This document shows, one piece after another, positions 32,786 through 42,900 of a DNA stretch of 64,000 nucleotides. The translations under genes were made by a program, and so were the position numbers. Below the pieces are notes generated by a model, which was not told the DNA's origin, ran no database searches, and saw nothing but the letters and a program-made list of their open reading frames with translations. Position 1 is the first letter of the stretch. The number at the start of each line of letters is the position of its first letter. Source of the stretch: Opitutaceae bacterium (GTDB lineage Bacteria > Verrucomicrobiota > Verrucomicrobiia > Opitutales > Opitutaceae); the NCBI GenBank assembly GCA_028691845.1, contig JAQUYL010000005.1, positions 90,247-154,246 on the forward strand, given 5' to 3'.

Positions 32786-34840
32786 CTATTCCACGAGCAT
32801 CTTGAAGACGGCGTCGATACTGTCTCGGTAGAACTCGATGGTGAGCTTGGTCCAGTATTCGTCGGGCAGGTCGTTGAGTTGACGTCTTGCCGAGACCGGA
32901 AGCAGCAGAACTTGGGCGCGCTTATCTAACGCGAGTTCCACGACCTTCGCTGCGTTTGGAAGAATCTCGACTGAGCCCCCCAGGTTCAGCGAGCCTGCGA
33001 TGATGGCACCGCCACGCGTGTTCTTGCCGAGAAGTGCACCGCAGAATGCAACCAGCGCGGGCAAGCTCAGGCCGGTACCCGTCTTCTCCGAATCGATGGC
33101 GCGCATCTGAATCGAAAACTCCTCCTCACGGGGATTGCGGTCGCCGACGAGTTCCTTCGCGCGAGTGTAGAGGTTCTGCTCGGCGACTTTCACGCTCTCC
33201 CGGAATGATGGCGGCGTTGGCTGGTTGAGCACACGCACCCCCGAGCCCGGACCGCAAGTGACCTCCAACCGATACAGCGCCGGTCCGGTTTCAGGCGATC
33301 CGGGACTGGCTGCCCACACCTGACCCGCCGGTAGCGGGTCGGACTCAATTGCTTCGTCGCTGTGCAGTTCGGGCGTGGACACGAATTGCTCCACGCCTTC
33401 CGCGCCGAGGATGTAGCTGAAATGGGTGTTGCGAAATTCGCTCTTGAACACGCGCTTTTGCTGCTCCTTTACGCGGCGGCGCGATTCCAACGCCAGACGA
33501 ACCATCCACTCCAGGTCTTCGTCCGATAGCCCTTGGGTGGCGTCGGGAAACACCAGCTTCAGCAACCCATTCATCGTCTTGTTGACAGCCTCGATGTCGC
33601 GACCACTGAGTGCGCCACCGAGATGCACCCGTCCCTGCAACTGCGAGAGACGGTTGCTCGAACGGAGACGGGTCCAGGCCTCGCTCAGGAAGTCGCTGAC
33701 CAATCCGAAATGCTGCGTCAGGTGTTCGGTCGGGTTGAGTTTTGGAAAATCCCAGCCCGAGACGTAGCTGTGAAGGCGATCCATGAACGCGGTGTCGTTG
33801 CGCATTTCCGGCGGCAGCGGACTGAGCAAATGCGCGATGCGCTGTTGTTGCTCTACGTCCACGTCGAGATTGCCCACCATCACGAGACTGCCCTCGGCCC
33901 GGATGTTGTCCTTGCCGCGGCTGAATTGGCCGGAGGCCATGTAGCCTTTCATGATGTTCACGCCGTCCTTCTGGTCGAAGGAGATGCCGGACACTTCATC
34001 GAAGCAGACCACGTCGTATTGGCAAACGAGGCCGCGCTGACCGCTGGCATTATTGACGAACATCTTCGCCACGGTCGCCTTGCCGCCCGAAATTAAGTGC
34101 GCGTAGGGCGAAATTTGCTGAAAGAGGTGACTCTTGCCCGTGCCGCGCGGCCCCAGCTCCACCAGATTGTAGTTTCGTTCCACAAACGGGACCATGCGCA
34201 GCAGCGTCACTTTTTTCGCCCGATCCGACAGTGCGCTTGGCTCTAGCCCGATTGAACGCATGAGAAAATCGATCCACTCCTGCGTGGTGAAGGCCACTCG
34301 GCCCTTGCCATAAACCTCAAGAATATCGGACTTCGACATCTGGATCGGACGGATGCTCTCGATACTGAACGGACGGCCGTTCTGCTCCTGCGCGATGACG
34401 CCGTCGTAGCCCAGCGTCACTTCGGCGAAGAAACCATCGGTGAGCATGCGTTCGTTATCCGTGACCATCTGGCTGGAAATCCGCACATCACGCAGCGCGA
34501 GACTCGGCAGTTCGGCGACGTAGCAGTCATTCCTGGCGTCGAGCTTGGCTTTCACGAGGTCGATGATCCGCACGGAGCCGTCCTCTTTTGCCCGCGCCTT
34601 GAAAAGCTCCTCGTCGCCGGTGCGCACCGTGCGGTCTTTGAGTTGCTGCTCAACGATGGCGAGGCCCTCGGCAATTTCCGCCTCGTTGACGCTTGCGCAG
34701 TAGCGGCCGAGGAGAAACTCGACGACGTAGGTCGGCACGGGATATTGCCGCGCGTATTTTCGCACCAAGTCTTTCCGGACGAGGAAACCGTCGTAAGTCT
34801 TGGCTGCCAGTGAATCAAGGTGGTCGAGTTCCATGCTCAT
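32786..34840 (-). CDS. brxL: BREX protein BrxL (Lon-like AAA+ ATPase)
   Basis: 684 residues with an N-terminal BrxL domain, an AAA+ core with Walker A GPRGTGKSH at about 229-237 and Walker B VVCFDEVSG at about 277-285, and a C-terminal Lon-protease-like fold (TGTGLSLPALVAFCGALLGK; SLNLGGSVEILPNAAKVVEL). BrxL of type 1 BREX forms ring-shaped DNA-translocating complexes and is needed for defence against phage. It overlaps the stop of pglZ by 4 bp. It is the last canonical BREX gene before the Argonaute pair. Confidence 0.95.
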   Translation of the reverse strand: MSMELDHLDSLAAKTYDGFLVRKDLVRKYARQYPVPTYVVEFLLGRYCASVNEAEIAEGLAIVEQQLKDRTVRTGDEELFKARAKEDGSVRIIDLVKAKLDARNDCYVAELPSLALRDVRISSQMVTDNERMLTDGFFAEVTLGYDGVIAQEQNGRPFSIESIRPIQMSKSDILEVYGKGRVAFTTQEWIDFLMRSIGLEPSALSDRAKKVTLLRMVPFVERNYNLVELGPRGTGKSHLFQQISPYAHLISGGKATVAKMFVNNASGQRGLVCQYDVVCFDEVSGISFDQKDGVNIMKGYMASGQFSRGKDNIRAEGSLVMVGNLDVDVEQQQRIAHLLSPLPPEMRNDTAFMDRLHSYVSGWDFPKLNPTEHLTQHFGLVSDFLSEAWTRLRSSNRLSQLQGRVHLGGALSGRDIEAVNKTMNGLLKLVFPDATQGLSDEDLEWMVRLALESRRRVKEQQKRVFKSEFRNTHFSYILGAEGVEQFVSTPELHSDEAIESDPLPAGQVWAASPGSPETGPALYRLEVTCGPGSGVRVLNQPTPPSFRESVKVAEQNLYTRAKELVGDRNPREEEFSIQMRAIDSEKTGTGLSLPALVAFCGALLGKNTRGGAIIAGSLNLGGSVEILPNAAKVVELALDKRAQVLLLPVSARRQLNDLPDEYWTKLTIEFYRDSIDAVFKMLVE

Positions 34841-37146
34841 GAGATTTCTCCGATGGTGGTGGGTTGGTGATCGATGACCTGTCCCGCGGCATCCAAAAGC
34901 ACGACGCTCGCGGCGGAGCCTTCGAGGGAATCATCGCGGACGGCGAGGCTACCAATGCCCTCCGCATCCACTTCCTTGGCAGCGGCTGCGAGGGATTGTG
35001 CCTGTTTCCAATTCTGCCGCAGGTCGACCTTCAGCCCGGCGCTGGCACCTTGGATTTGCACGCGGCAGCGGAGTCCCCGCCAAGAGATGGCTCCGATTTT
35101 CGCCGTGATCTTCGCGATGGTCCGCTCAACCAAGAGGTCGGGCGTGATGCTTTCCTGCGGGCTGATCCCGCCGTGGGAGTATTCGTTGCCGGCGAGGAAG
35201 GCTCCGATACCGTGTGGAACGGCGATCCGCACGTGCGGATTCCAGAACCAGCCATACTCCGGCACCGTGCTGGCCGACTCTCCCTTAAGTGTGGCACAAC
35301 GCGCCCACTTCGACGCCGCGAGGTAGTGGGGCAGATCCACCTTCGGTAGACCACCGGGCAACAGCAGCCACCCGTGATCGGTAATCACCCGCACGGCAGT
35401 CCACCCGCCGTTGAGCAGGCTTTCGATCCGCTCAACCAAAGCCTCGACCTGAAGATCGAGGTGGCGGGGTAACTCCCCTTGCAGAGAATGTCCCAGATGG
35501 TCGAATTGCCCGGATTCACTCCAGCCACCGGCCTCAGCGCCGACCGGAATTTTCACTTCGCCGGGTTCGATGACTTCGACGCCCTTTTTCGCCATCGCAT
35601 CCCGCAGGCGTTGCGCCGAGGCGACTTGGTTTGAGTCCCGAAACAGCGGCTGAAAATCCTCCGCCGCCTCACGGCCTTCAATCAATTGCCGCACCGGCGT
35701 GGCGGCGGGTTTGGCCGTGGCCGTGACGCTGGGCACCGTGGTGAGTCGCGCCTTGAGGTGCGACTTCAGGCCGCGGGCCTCCAGGCTGATCGCCAGCCGC
35801 CGCGCAATATCGTAGCGCAGTCCGTCCACGAACAGGAGACACACGTCCTTCTCCGTGGCGATCTCCCCCACGAGCGAAGCCGGCGCCTGCTCTTTCAAGA
35901 GCGCGTCTTGAAACGCCCGGGCCGAACGGTCCAACCACGGCTCGTAGAGGGAGCGCACCGCCCGGCTGACCGTCGCCATATCCGAGGACGAACCGGGGCT
36001 CGCCAACGCGGCCATGGCCGCATCGTCACACTGCCACCCGTCCTCTGCATAGGTCCTGATGATCGAGGCCAGATCGGCCCCGCCGAGCGCACGCTGTGCC
36101 GCCTGCGCCAATCGTGCCAGTGGCTGCAACGCCACCGCGAGCGCACTTTGCCCAATCTGGGCCCAGACCCACTCGCGCCGTTTGCCGTGCTCCTTTTCCA
36201 ATTCCAGGACACGGGCACACGCGACGCGGTGCGGCAGCTTGGCCAGTGCGTCCAACTCCTTCGCCAGCCGGGCCTCTTCCGTTTCGTTGACGGTGGGCTG
36301 GCGTCCTTCACCCACGAAGAAATCCTTCGGCGTAACTTCCCGCAACAGACGCGCCACCCCGGCGTAGCCCTTTGGCGCTTCGCAGAACCGCCGCCAGACA
36401 TCGTCCCAGCGGTCGCCGCCATTGAGGAGCGCCTCACCCGCCTCGCGCGGATGAGCCTGCTCCGGATCGAGGCCGAATTCCCGCTGGCAGACATCGCAAA
36501 AGGTTGACCAACGTGACCCCGCCCAAAGTTGCACGCTGCCCGTGGGATCGTTCATCCACATGAGAATGTCGCGCACTGGATCACCGATGGCCAGCCGGTC
36601 AAAATCCTCGGCCTCCAAGCGCCGTCCCCGCAAGCCCGCCAGCGGTTCATTGATCAGAAGCGGGAGCGCCCGGAGCAAAGCCTCGCGGGTGCGGGCATCC
36701 AGCGCCACGTCGAGACCGAGTCCCTGCTCCGAAGTGAGGAAGGCCTCCGCGGTCCAATCCCGGCCGTTGCGCTGGTGCCACATCGCGCCGCGGTATTCCA
36801 ATTCGATGAGCGGCTGAAACAGCACCGGACACTCACTGCCCGACCGGAGGACCTGGCGGCTGAGGCCCGGAAGATAGAGCACCGGGATATGTCCGGCGGG
36901 CGGACTGGCATCGGGCAGCGCACGCTCGACGACGCACTTCAGCCAGATGGCCGGGCCGACGTGTTTGCCCGGAACGAAATCACCCAACGTGTAGAGTTCG
37001 GGAAACGACTTGCTCAACTCGACCACCAAGGGACGCCACTGTGCGTCCGGATCAGTCCACAAAATGGCGACCGGCGCGGCTACGCCCTCAGGCGAAACCG
37101 CGGCAGCGGAGAGAGAATTCCAGAGGGCTTCGGCGAGAGTGTTCAT
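34837..37146 (-). CDS. pglZ: BREX phosphatase-like protein PglZ (type B-like)
   Basis: 769 residues. The alkaline-phosphatase-like PglZ core is visible: LLFVDGLRYDIARRLAI (metal-binding Asp at about 436) and RVITDHGWLLLPGG at about 587-600 (DHG metal site). The N-terminus, ILWTDPDAQWRPLVVEL with LGDFVPGKHVGPAIWLKC, matches the B subtype of type 1 PglZ. It is essential in known BREX systems and interacts with PglX. Coupled to brxL by an ATGA overlap and 8 bp after the PHP-ATPase gene. Confidence 0.93.
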   Translation of the reverse strand: MNTLAEALWNSLSAAAVSPEGVAAPVAILWTDPDAQWRPLVVELSKSFPELYTLGDFVPGKHVGPAIWLKCVVERALPDASPPAGHIPVLYLPGLSRQVLRSGSECPVLFQPLIELEYRGAMWHQRNGRDWTAEAFLTSEQGLGLDVALDARTREALLRALPLLINEPLAGLRGRRLEAEDFDRLAIGDPVRDILMWMNDPTGSVQLWAGSRWSTFCDVCQREFGLDPEQAHPREAGEALLNGGDRWDDVWRRFCEAPKGYAGVARLLREVTPKDFFVGEGRQPTVNETEEARLAKELDALAKLPHRVACARVLELEKEHGKRREWVWAQIGQSALAVALQPLARLAQAAQRALGGADLASIIRTYAEDGWQCDDAAMAALASPGSSSDMATVSRAVRSLYEPWLDRSARAFQDALLKEQAPASLVGEIATEKDVCLLFVDGLRYDIARRLAISLEARGLKSHLKARLTTVPSVTATAKPAATPVRQLIEGREAAEDFQPLFRDSNQVASAQRLRDAMAKKGVEVIEPGEVKIPVGAEAGGWSESGQFDHLGHSLQGELPRHLDLQVEALVERIESLLNGGWTAVRVITDHGWLLLPGGLPKVDLPHYLAASKWARCATLKGESASTVPEYGWFWNPHVRIAVPHGIGAFLAGNEYSHGGISPQESITPDLLVERTIAKITAKIGAISWRGLRCRVQIQGASAGLKVDLRQNWKQAQSLAAAAKEVDAEGIGSLAVRDDSLEGSAASVVLLDAAGQVIDHQPTTIGEIS

Positions 37147-37154
37147 TGCTTCGG

Positions 37155-39956
37155 TTAAATGAGTCGTTCGAAGCGTGATTTCAGCGCCATCTTGCCTCCC
37201 TCCATCACGGCGCAGACTTCTGCGCGCACGGCTTCATCCTGAAGCGCACCGGAAACCTTGGCTCGGCATTGCCCGCTTCCGAATTCCATCGCATGCACCA
37301 ACTCGGCGTCGCCGTTGACCACGATGTTGGGGTTGTGTGTCACCACGATGATCTGGCGACGCTCCTTGTTGTTTCGGAGTTGGGCCACCACGAGGTCCGT
37401 GATGAGATGGTTGTCGAGGTCGTTCTCGGGCTGATCGATGACCAGCGGCGAATTTCCGTGCGCTAGGAAAAAGGCCAGTAGCGCCGCCGCTTTTTCTCCG
37501 GCCGAACCGCCGCCGCTCAGGCTCACAAAGTTCTCGCCGTCACCACCGCGACTGTAGGAAACCACGAGAGCATCCTCGGGCCACCAGATTCGGAATCGAT
37601 CCAAGGCTTCGGGTCGTTCTTTGAATTTAGCCGAGAGGTGATTTCCCAAGTGACCTCCGAGACTGTGAACTTCTCCTCGGGCGGCTTTGAGCACTTGGAG
37701 CTTCCAGTCTTGGATACGTTTCAATAGCTCCTTTGTCCGCGCGGCTCCGTCGGTCGGCAGATCGGCATAAAGCGTCTCCACGAATCCGGTGCCATCGTCG
37801 CGGTTCCGAATGGCGGAAGCCTTGTTGGTCTCCGGAACCTGAAGTTCTCGTCGAATCTCCGCTTCGATCTGGTTCTTCCCGCCCTCGTGGTTGAAGACGA
37901 CGAGGCTGATTCGCACGTAGCGGTTTCCCTGCAGTTCCTGCTTCAGAAACGTCTCGCGCATGGTCCTGAGCTCGGCGCGCAATTCTAGCAGTTTGCCCAG
38001 ACTCTCGTCGGCTAGCGACGTCAACTTGTTGATTTCAGCTTCAGTGCCTTCGATTTCCTTGAGCTGTTTCTCCACCTCCTGCCGCTTGACGAGCAGGTTG
38101 GTATAAGCGGCGGGATCAGTCACCCCCTGTGCCTCAAGGGAGGCGACTAAGGCCTCGTGCTCTTGCTCCGCCGTTTTGACCGCCGTGCCCCACGCAGACT
38201 TTGCCAGAGCCGATTCGGTGGCATCAACCTGGCTGCGCATGTCCGTCTCCATTTGCCCGAGAGCGCTCACCGCCTTGGCCAGGCTCTGGCGCAGTTGTGT
38301 GACGGCCTTGAGCAGCTCTTGATCTGTGGCGTCGGCGGGATCGAGTAGGCCCGCAGGGAGATCGGGTAGCAACATCCCATCCTTGAGCGTGCCCACTTGG
38401 GTGGCCAGATCCCGAAACGCGTCAAGCATGGCAGTCGCTTCGCGCTTTTGCCGGCTGGCTTTTTGAAACGCCTGACGGATTTTCGCGTGCTCGGATTTCT
38501 CAAAAGCGGCGAGTTGTTTGGCGAGATCGTCGCACTGCCCAACGAGACGGTCTTTTTCTGCCAGGCGCGTGCTTAGCGAACGCACTTTGCTCAATAGCTC
38601 CAAAAACTGATTTTCACCGGCGGTGTAGCGCGCGTTCCAATCAGCCTTGGCGATGCTTTCATCGACCCTGCGCAGTAGTGCCTCTGGGCGCTCCGCGATC
38701 ACGCCGATTTCGTCTTGGCTGAAAAGGCGCAATGGAAAGCGATCAACCACGTCCTGAGAGCTGGCGAGCTTCCAGCCTTGAGCTGCGGCGTCCCATTCAG
38801 ACACGGCTACGGCGCGCCCCTCCTGTCGCCATTGCAGCAAGAAGCGCTGTTCTCCTTTACGAATGACCGCTTCGGATGCGGTTTCCGCCCGCAATCCTCC
38901 CGGCTGGGAATCCGAGCCGATCTGGACGAATTTGTCGAATGTCACCTTGACCCTGTTGTCCAGCTGTCCCTCTGCCAGATTCAGGTCTGTGTCGCGTTTA
39001 GTCACTAGCCGGAGAAAATGCACCAGCGTTGACTTGCCGCTGCCTCGACCCCCGATGATGGCGTTCATCCAAGGGTTGAATTTGAACTCGGCCTGGGTGC
39101 CATTGCCCATCAGGCGGGCCTTGGAGACGGACAATGACTCGATCCAGAGCTGCGGGGCCGTGTTGGGATTGTAGCCTTGGGGGCAGGCATCGGACCGTTT
39201 CAGTGAAAACGCGTTGCCGTCGTGCAGCGCCAGCCTGAGCGCAGCAAGGCTCGGCCTGTCCATCTTGACCCAGGTGTAATGCGAACCCGGGAAGCGCGGG
39301 TCACCCGTAGCGGCGAAATTGTGCGTGTCGCTCCCAAGAACCTCTGGCCACCGTATTTTCTCTGCCGCGTAAAGTCCCGGTTTTGAGAAAGCAGCGTTGC
39401 GCAGCTCCATCGCTGCGACGTGCTCGGACTTCAATGCGGCAAGGAGTGATTGTCCTTCAATCTCGACGAATAAGCCTTTCGCTTCATCTACATGGGCGGG
39501 GATCGCCACTCCTCCCTTGGTTGCGACGATTTCGAGGACTTCAGTGACGGACTTATTGGTAACACTGTTGGAATCACCGGGTGTGCCTTGATACCCCACG
39601 CCGTCGAGCAGACGGACCACTTCATCTCGCCCTTTGCTGGGGTCAAAAAGGGCGAGGATATGCACGCCGCCTTGCACGGAAATCTCGACACCGGGGAACA
39701 ACGTCAGCGGTCGAAAATCCGCCGGCGGGGCGGCCTGCAATCCTTCCAGTGCAGTTTGTAGATCGGGCAGGGCGTCGCCTGAATTGTGGTCAGTGACCGC
39801 CACGCAATCGATTCCCGCACGCATGAAGGCCAGCAACCACTCCTTCAAATCAGGACATGGCGTTTTTTTGAAACCATCTGTGGATTTCGGCGTATGGGTG
39901 TGAAAATCAAAAGTCCACCAACGGGAGCCAGGGAAGGAAGCAAGGGGCGTGCTCAT
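37155..39956 (-). CDS. PHP-domain SMC-like ATPase (TrlF family), BREX accessory
   Basis: 933 residues. An N-terminal PHP phosphoesterase domain has DFHTHTPKS, VTDHNSGD, FPGVEIS and GSDTHNF metal-binding motifs. It is followed by an ABC/SMC-type ATPase: Walker A IIGGRGSGKSTLVHFLR at about 300-316, a long coiled coil from about 425 to 700, the signature SLSGGGSAGEKAAALLAFFL and Walker B LVIDQPENDLDN with VVTHNPNI. The architecture resembles nuclease-ATPase defence proteins. It sits between pglX and pglZ with 3-8 bp gaps, so it is built into the BREX operon. Its substrate (nucleic acid or nucleotide) is not known. Confidence 0.88.
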   Translation of the reverse strand: MSTPLASFPGSRWWTFDFHTHTPKSTDGFKKTPCPDLKEWLLAFMRAGIDCVAVTDHNSGDALPDLQTALEGLQAAPPADFRPLTLFPGVEISVQGGVHILALFDPSKGRDEVVRLLDGVGYQGTPGDSNSVTNKSVTEVLEIVATKGGVAIPAHVDEAKGLFVEIEGQSLLAALKSEHVAAMELRNAAFSKPGLYAAEKIRWPEVLGSDTHNFAATGDPRFPGSHYTWVKMDRPSLAALRLALHDGNAFSLKRSDACPQGYNPNTAPQLWIESLSVSKARLMGNGTQAEFKFNPWMNAIIGGRGSGKSTLVHFLRLVTKRDTDLNLAEGQLDNRVKVTFDKFVQIGSDSQPGGLRAETASEAVIRKGEQRFLLQWRQEGRAVAVSEWDAAAQGWKLASSQDVVDRFPLRLFSQDEIGVIAERPEALLRRVDESIAKADWNARYTAGENQFLELLSKVRSLSTRLAEKDRLVGQCDDLAKQLAAFEKSEHAKIRQAFQKASRQKREATAMLDAFRDLATQVGTLKDGMLLPDLPAGLLDPADATDQELLKAVTQLRQSLAKAVSALGQMETDMRSQVDATESALAKSAWGTAVKTAEQEHEALVASLEAQGVTDPAAYTNLLVKRQEVEKQLKEIEGTEAEINKLTSLADESLGKLLELRAELRTMRETFLKQELQGNRYVRISLVVFNHEGGKNQIEAEIRRELQVPETNKASAIRNRDDGTGFVETLYADLPTDGAARTKELLKRIQDWKLQVLKAARGEVHSLGGHLGNHLSAKFKERPEALDRFRIWWPEDALVVSYSRGGDGENFVSLSGGGSAGEKAAALLAFFLAHGNSPLVIDQPENDLDNHLITDLVVAQLRNNKERRQIIVVTHNPNIVVNGDAELVHAMEFGSGQCRAKVSGALQDEAVRAEVCAVMEGGKMALKSRFERLI

Positions 39957-39959
39957 AAA

Positions 39960-42900
39960 TCAGCTTCGTTGGCCACGCCTCTCGCGGGCGGTTTGCTTGG
40001 TGGCGGTTGAGTAGTGGCAGTCGTTCCAGCGGTTGCCGTCGAAGGCGGGGCCGCCTTTGAAATCCGCAGTGGCTTCGTCCCAACTCCAGAACCAGGGGAA
40101 ATCGGCTTTGGCGCGCTGGGGCTCCTTGCCGCGGTCCTTGTCCCAACTGACTTTGGGTGTGGAGCGGAGGATGCAGGCGTTTTTTCCGCGGGCGTTGAGC
40201 GGCTTGGCGGTGATGAAGGGACGGAGGTTGAGTCGCACACCATCGTTGATATCGGGATTCCAGCCGATGGGCTGCTCGTGCAGCGGTTTCCAGCGGACGA
40301 AGAGGTCAAAGGGCGGTTCGCCGGCGAGAATGGCTTTGAGCTGGGTGCTCAGGTGTTCCGCGGCCGTGAGGCGGGCGTCGGCACCTTCAACTCCGGCCTT
40401 CTGTGCCTTGCGCTGGACGTCGATCCATTCGCCGAGGTAGGTGAAAATGAGTTTATCGAGCGTGCGTTTGCCGGCACCGTCTCCAGCTGCGAGCCGGTGG
40501 TAGTTGACGAGGGCGCTGAACCCGCCCTTCAGGCCGTCCCAAATGTGCCAGATAAACGGGCGCTGGTGGAAGAGGTCGCAGTGCTGCTCGAAGAAATCGT
40601 CGCTGAGCCAGTCGGCGAGCGTCTTGGCTTTCGAGTCCGTCGCGGCCAGCAACTCGCGCGCCTTGGTGGCTGACCATTCGGACCCATACGCGGCGGCGAG
40701 CAAGGTGTTGAGCCGGTCCGCGGCAGGAGCTTCGCCCTTGGTGGCGGAGAGACACACGATGCCATCCTTGTCGGCCAACTTTTCCAGACCGTCGGCCTTG
40801 AGTGCCGGACAATCGGGAAAACTGGAGCCGGTCTGGCGCGGCCACTGATAACCGAGCAACCGCGCGACAGCCACCTGCAACGGCTTGTCAGCCCCAGCTG
40901 GGTGGCCGTTGAACAACCATTGCGTCGGGTCGCTGGTAACCGGCTTCGGCAAGCCGTGTGGATATTTCTCCGTCGCGACCTTCTGCCAGTGTGCCAAGTC
41001 GAAGGGAACTTTGCCAAACGTGGCGTTCGTCACGTTTAACTTTTGATCTAGCGCACGAACACTCTCAAAAAACTTTGGGGAAGTGCAAAAGGCCCATACC
41101 GCTTCTAAGTGGGTCGCGTCTTTGGGCACGATTGTGGCAACATTGGAATCATATTTTTCACCAAAGTAGCGAGAGATCGGAAGTGAAGACATTTGGCTAA
41201 CTGCTACGCCACGTCTTCCCCACACTGCATTGCCGCGCTCGTCGGCGTTGTGAAGTTTCTCCCTGCGAACCGCCGCTTCTTCACGCAAGTGGCCCGCCGC
41301 TTCATCAAAGAAAATGACTGATTCGAGCCCTCCAACTTGGACACCGTCAGGGACGGTTGATTGGAGAAATGCCCATAGCGGGCTTCTCGTTTCAAATTCC
41401 CAAAAATTCTTAATGAACTTAGGACTGTCGCCGTTCATGATTCCCGCGAGGCAATCGGCATACTTCGTCAGTCGTGGCAGGTCGGTTTCTTCCGCAAACC
41501 CGATTCTCGCGTCAGGATTCGCCGTCTGACTCGATTGCTTTGCGCTTTGCACCTTACTATTGATCAGCGCGGACGCCTTTTCCTCTGGCGCGGCTTCTGC
41601 CGACACGTCTACACCATGAAAATAATGGCCAATCGATGGCTCTTTTGAGGTTAGGCCAACGAGGATGATGTTGAAATCCCACATCGGAGTTTGAAACCCC
41701 TTCGGACCAAGCCGTCCCAGAACATCCCAGGTCGAATTTGTAAGAAGTGTTTCCCGGAGCTCCGTGTAGCTTTTGAGGAATAGCCAGTTCTGGGGTGTAA
41801 CCAAATACGTGCTCCCGCCATGAGAACAAAAATGGAGACAACGTTCGACAAAGCAGGTCGCTAGGTCGGCCTTTGCTTCGGGATGAACTTGTTCGCAATA
41901 GCTCTTGAGCACGTCATCTTGCTTCTTCGATCCGAGGTAAGGCACGTTTGTCGCGACGAGCGTGAACTGGCCGGCGAGGATTTCCGCGGCTTTGGCTAGG
42001 CCGCGTGCGGTCACTGCCAACTCATGGGCGGTGTCGTCGTTGACTTCCTTCGCGAGCGCCCGCTCTAGCAATGGCTGGAGTTCATGAAATGCGGCCACTA
42101 GCAGGTCGTCTTCGCCGGCACGCGGGTTGATGAGGCTGCCCAGAACGGGGGCGTTCTTGAAAAGGCGGTAGAGCCGCTCCATGCCGCGTTGAAGTTTCTC
42201 GTTGTCCCCTGCCATCGCCAGCCAGTCGGTCTCGCGGGTGTTGGGCGCAAGGCCAGAGCAGGCCAGATTCATCGACGGTAACGGCCGATAACCGACACGC
42301 CGCCACGCGGCTAACGCCAGGTTGAACGCGCCAATCTGCGTGCAACGCGGATCAATCTCCAAGCCGAATAGGTTGTCGCGGATGACCGCCGCCACCGCCG
42401 CCGCTTCGTCCAGCTTCTCCTCGGCCATGCGCAAGGCGACGAGCCGTTCGAACATGGCCACCACGAAATGCCCGCTGCCCATGCACGGGTCGAGCGCCCG
42501 GAGTGCGCTCGCCGATTTCGGCCAACCGGCGAACGTGCCAGCGGCAGGTGTCCACTTACCATCCGCGCTCTTGATGAAGCGGAGATAGTTCCACGGGCAA
42601 CCCGGGAGCGCGACGGCCGCGCGCAACCCGGTCTCGTCCATGGCAGTCGCAGCCAGGCTGGGATTCGCGGCGAGGACTTTGCCGGCGTGCCACGCGCCGA
42701 GCGTGTTGTCCAAGAGGAAGTCCACCATGTAGTCCTCGGTGAACAGCTGCGTAACGGACGGCAGTTCATCTGCGCCGATCTTGTTACCCGAGTCGTTGAC
42801 CTCGTCTTTGCGGTCCGCCTGCCAGAATTGGTAAACCCAGCCGAGGCTGTCGGACGCGACGAACACATCGCGGGTCAACTCGTTAAGCACGTCCTCCAAT

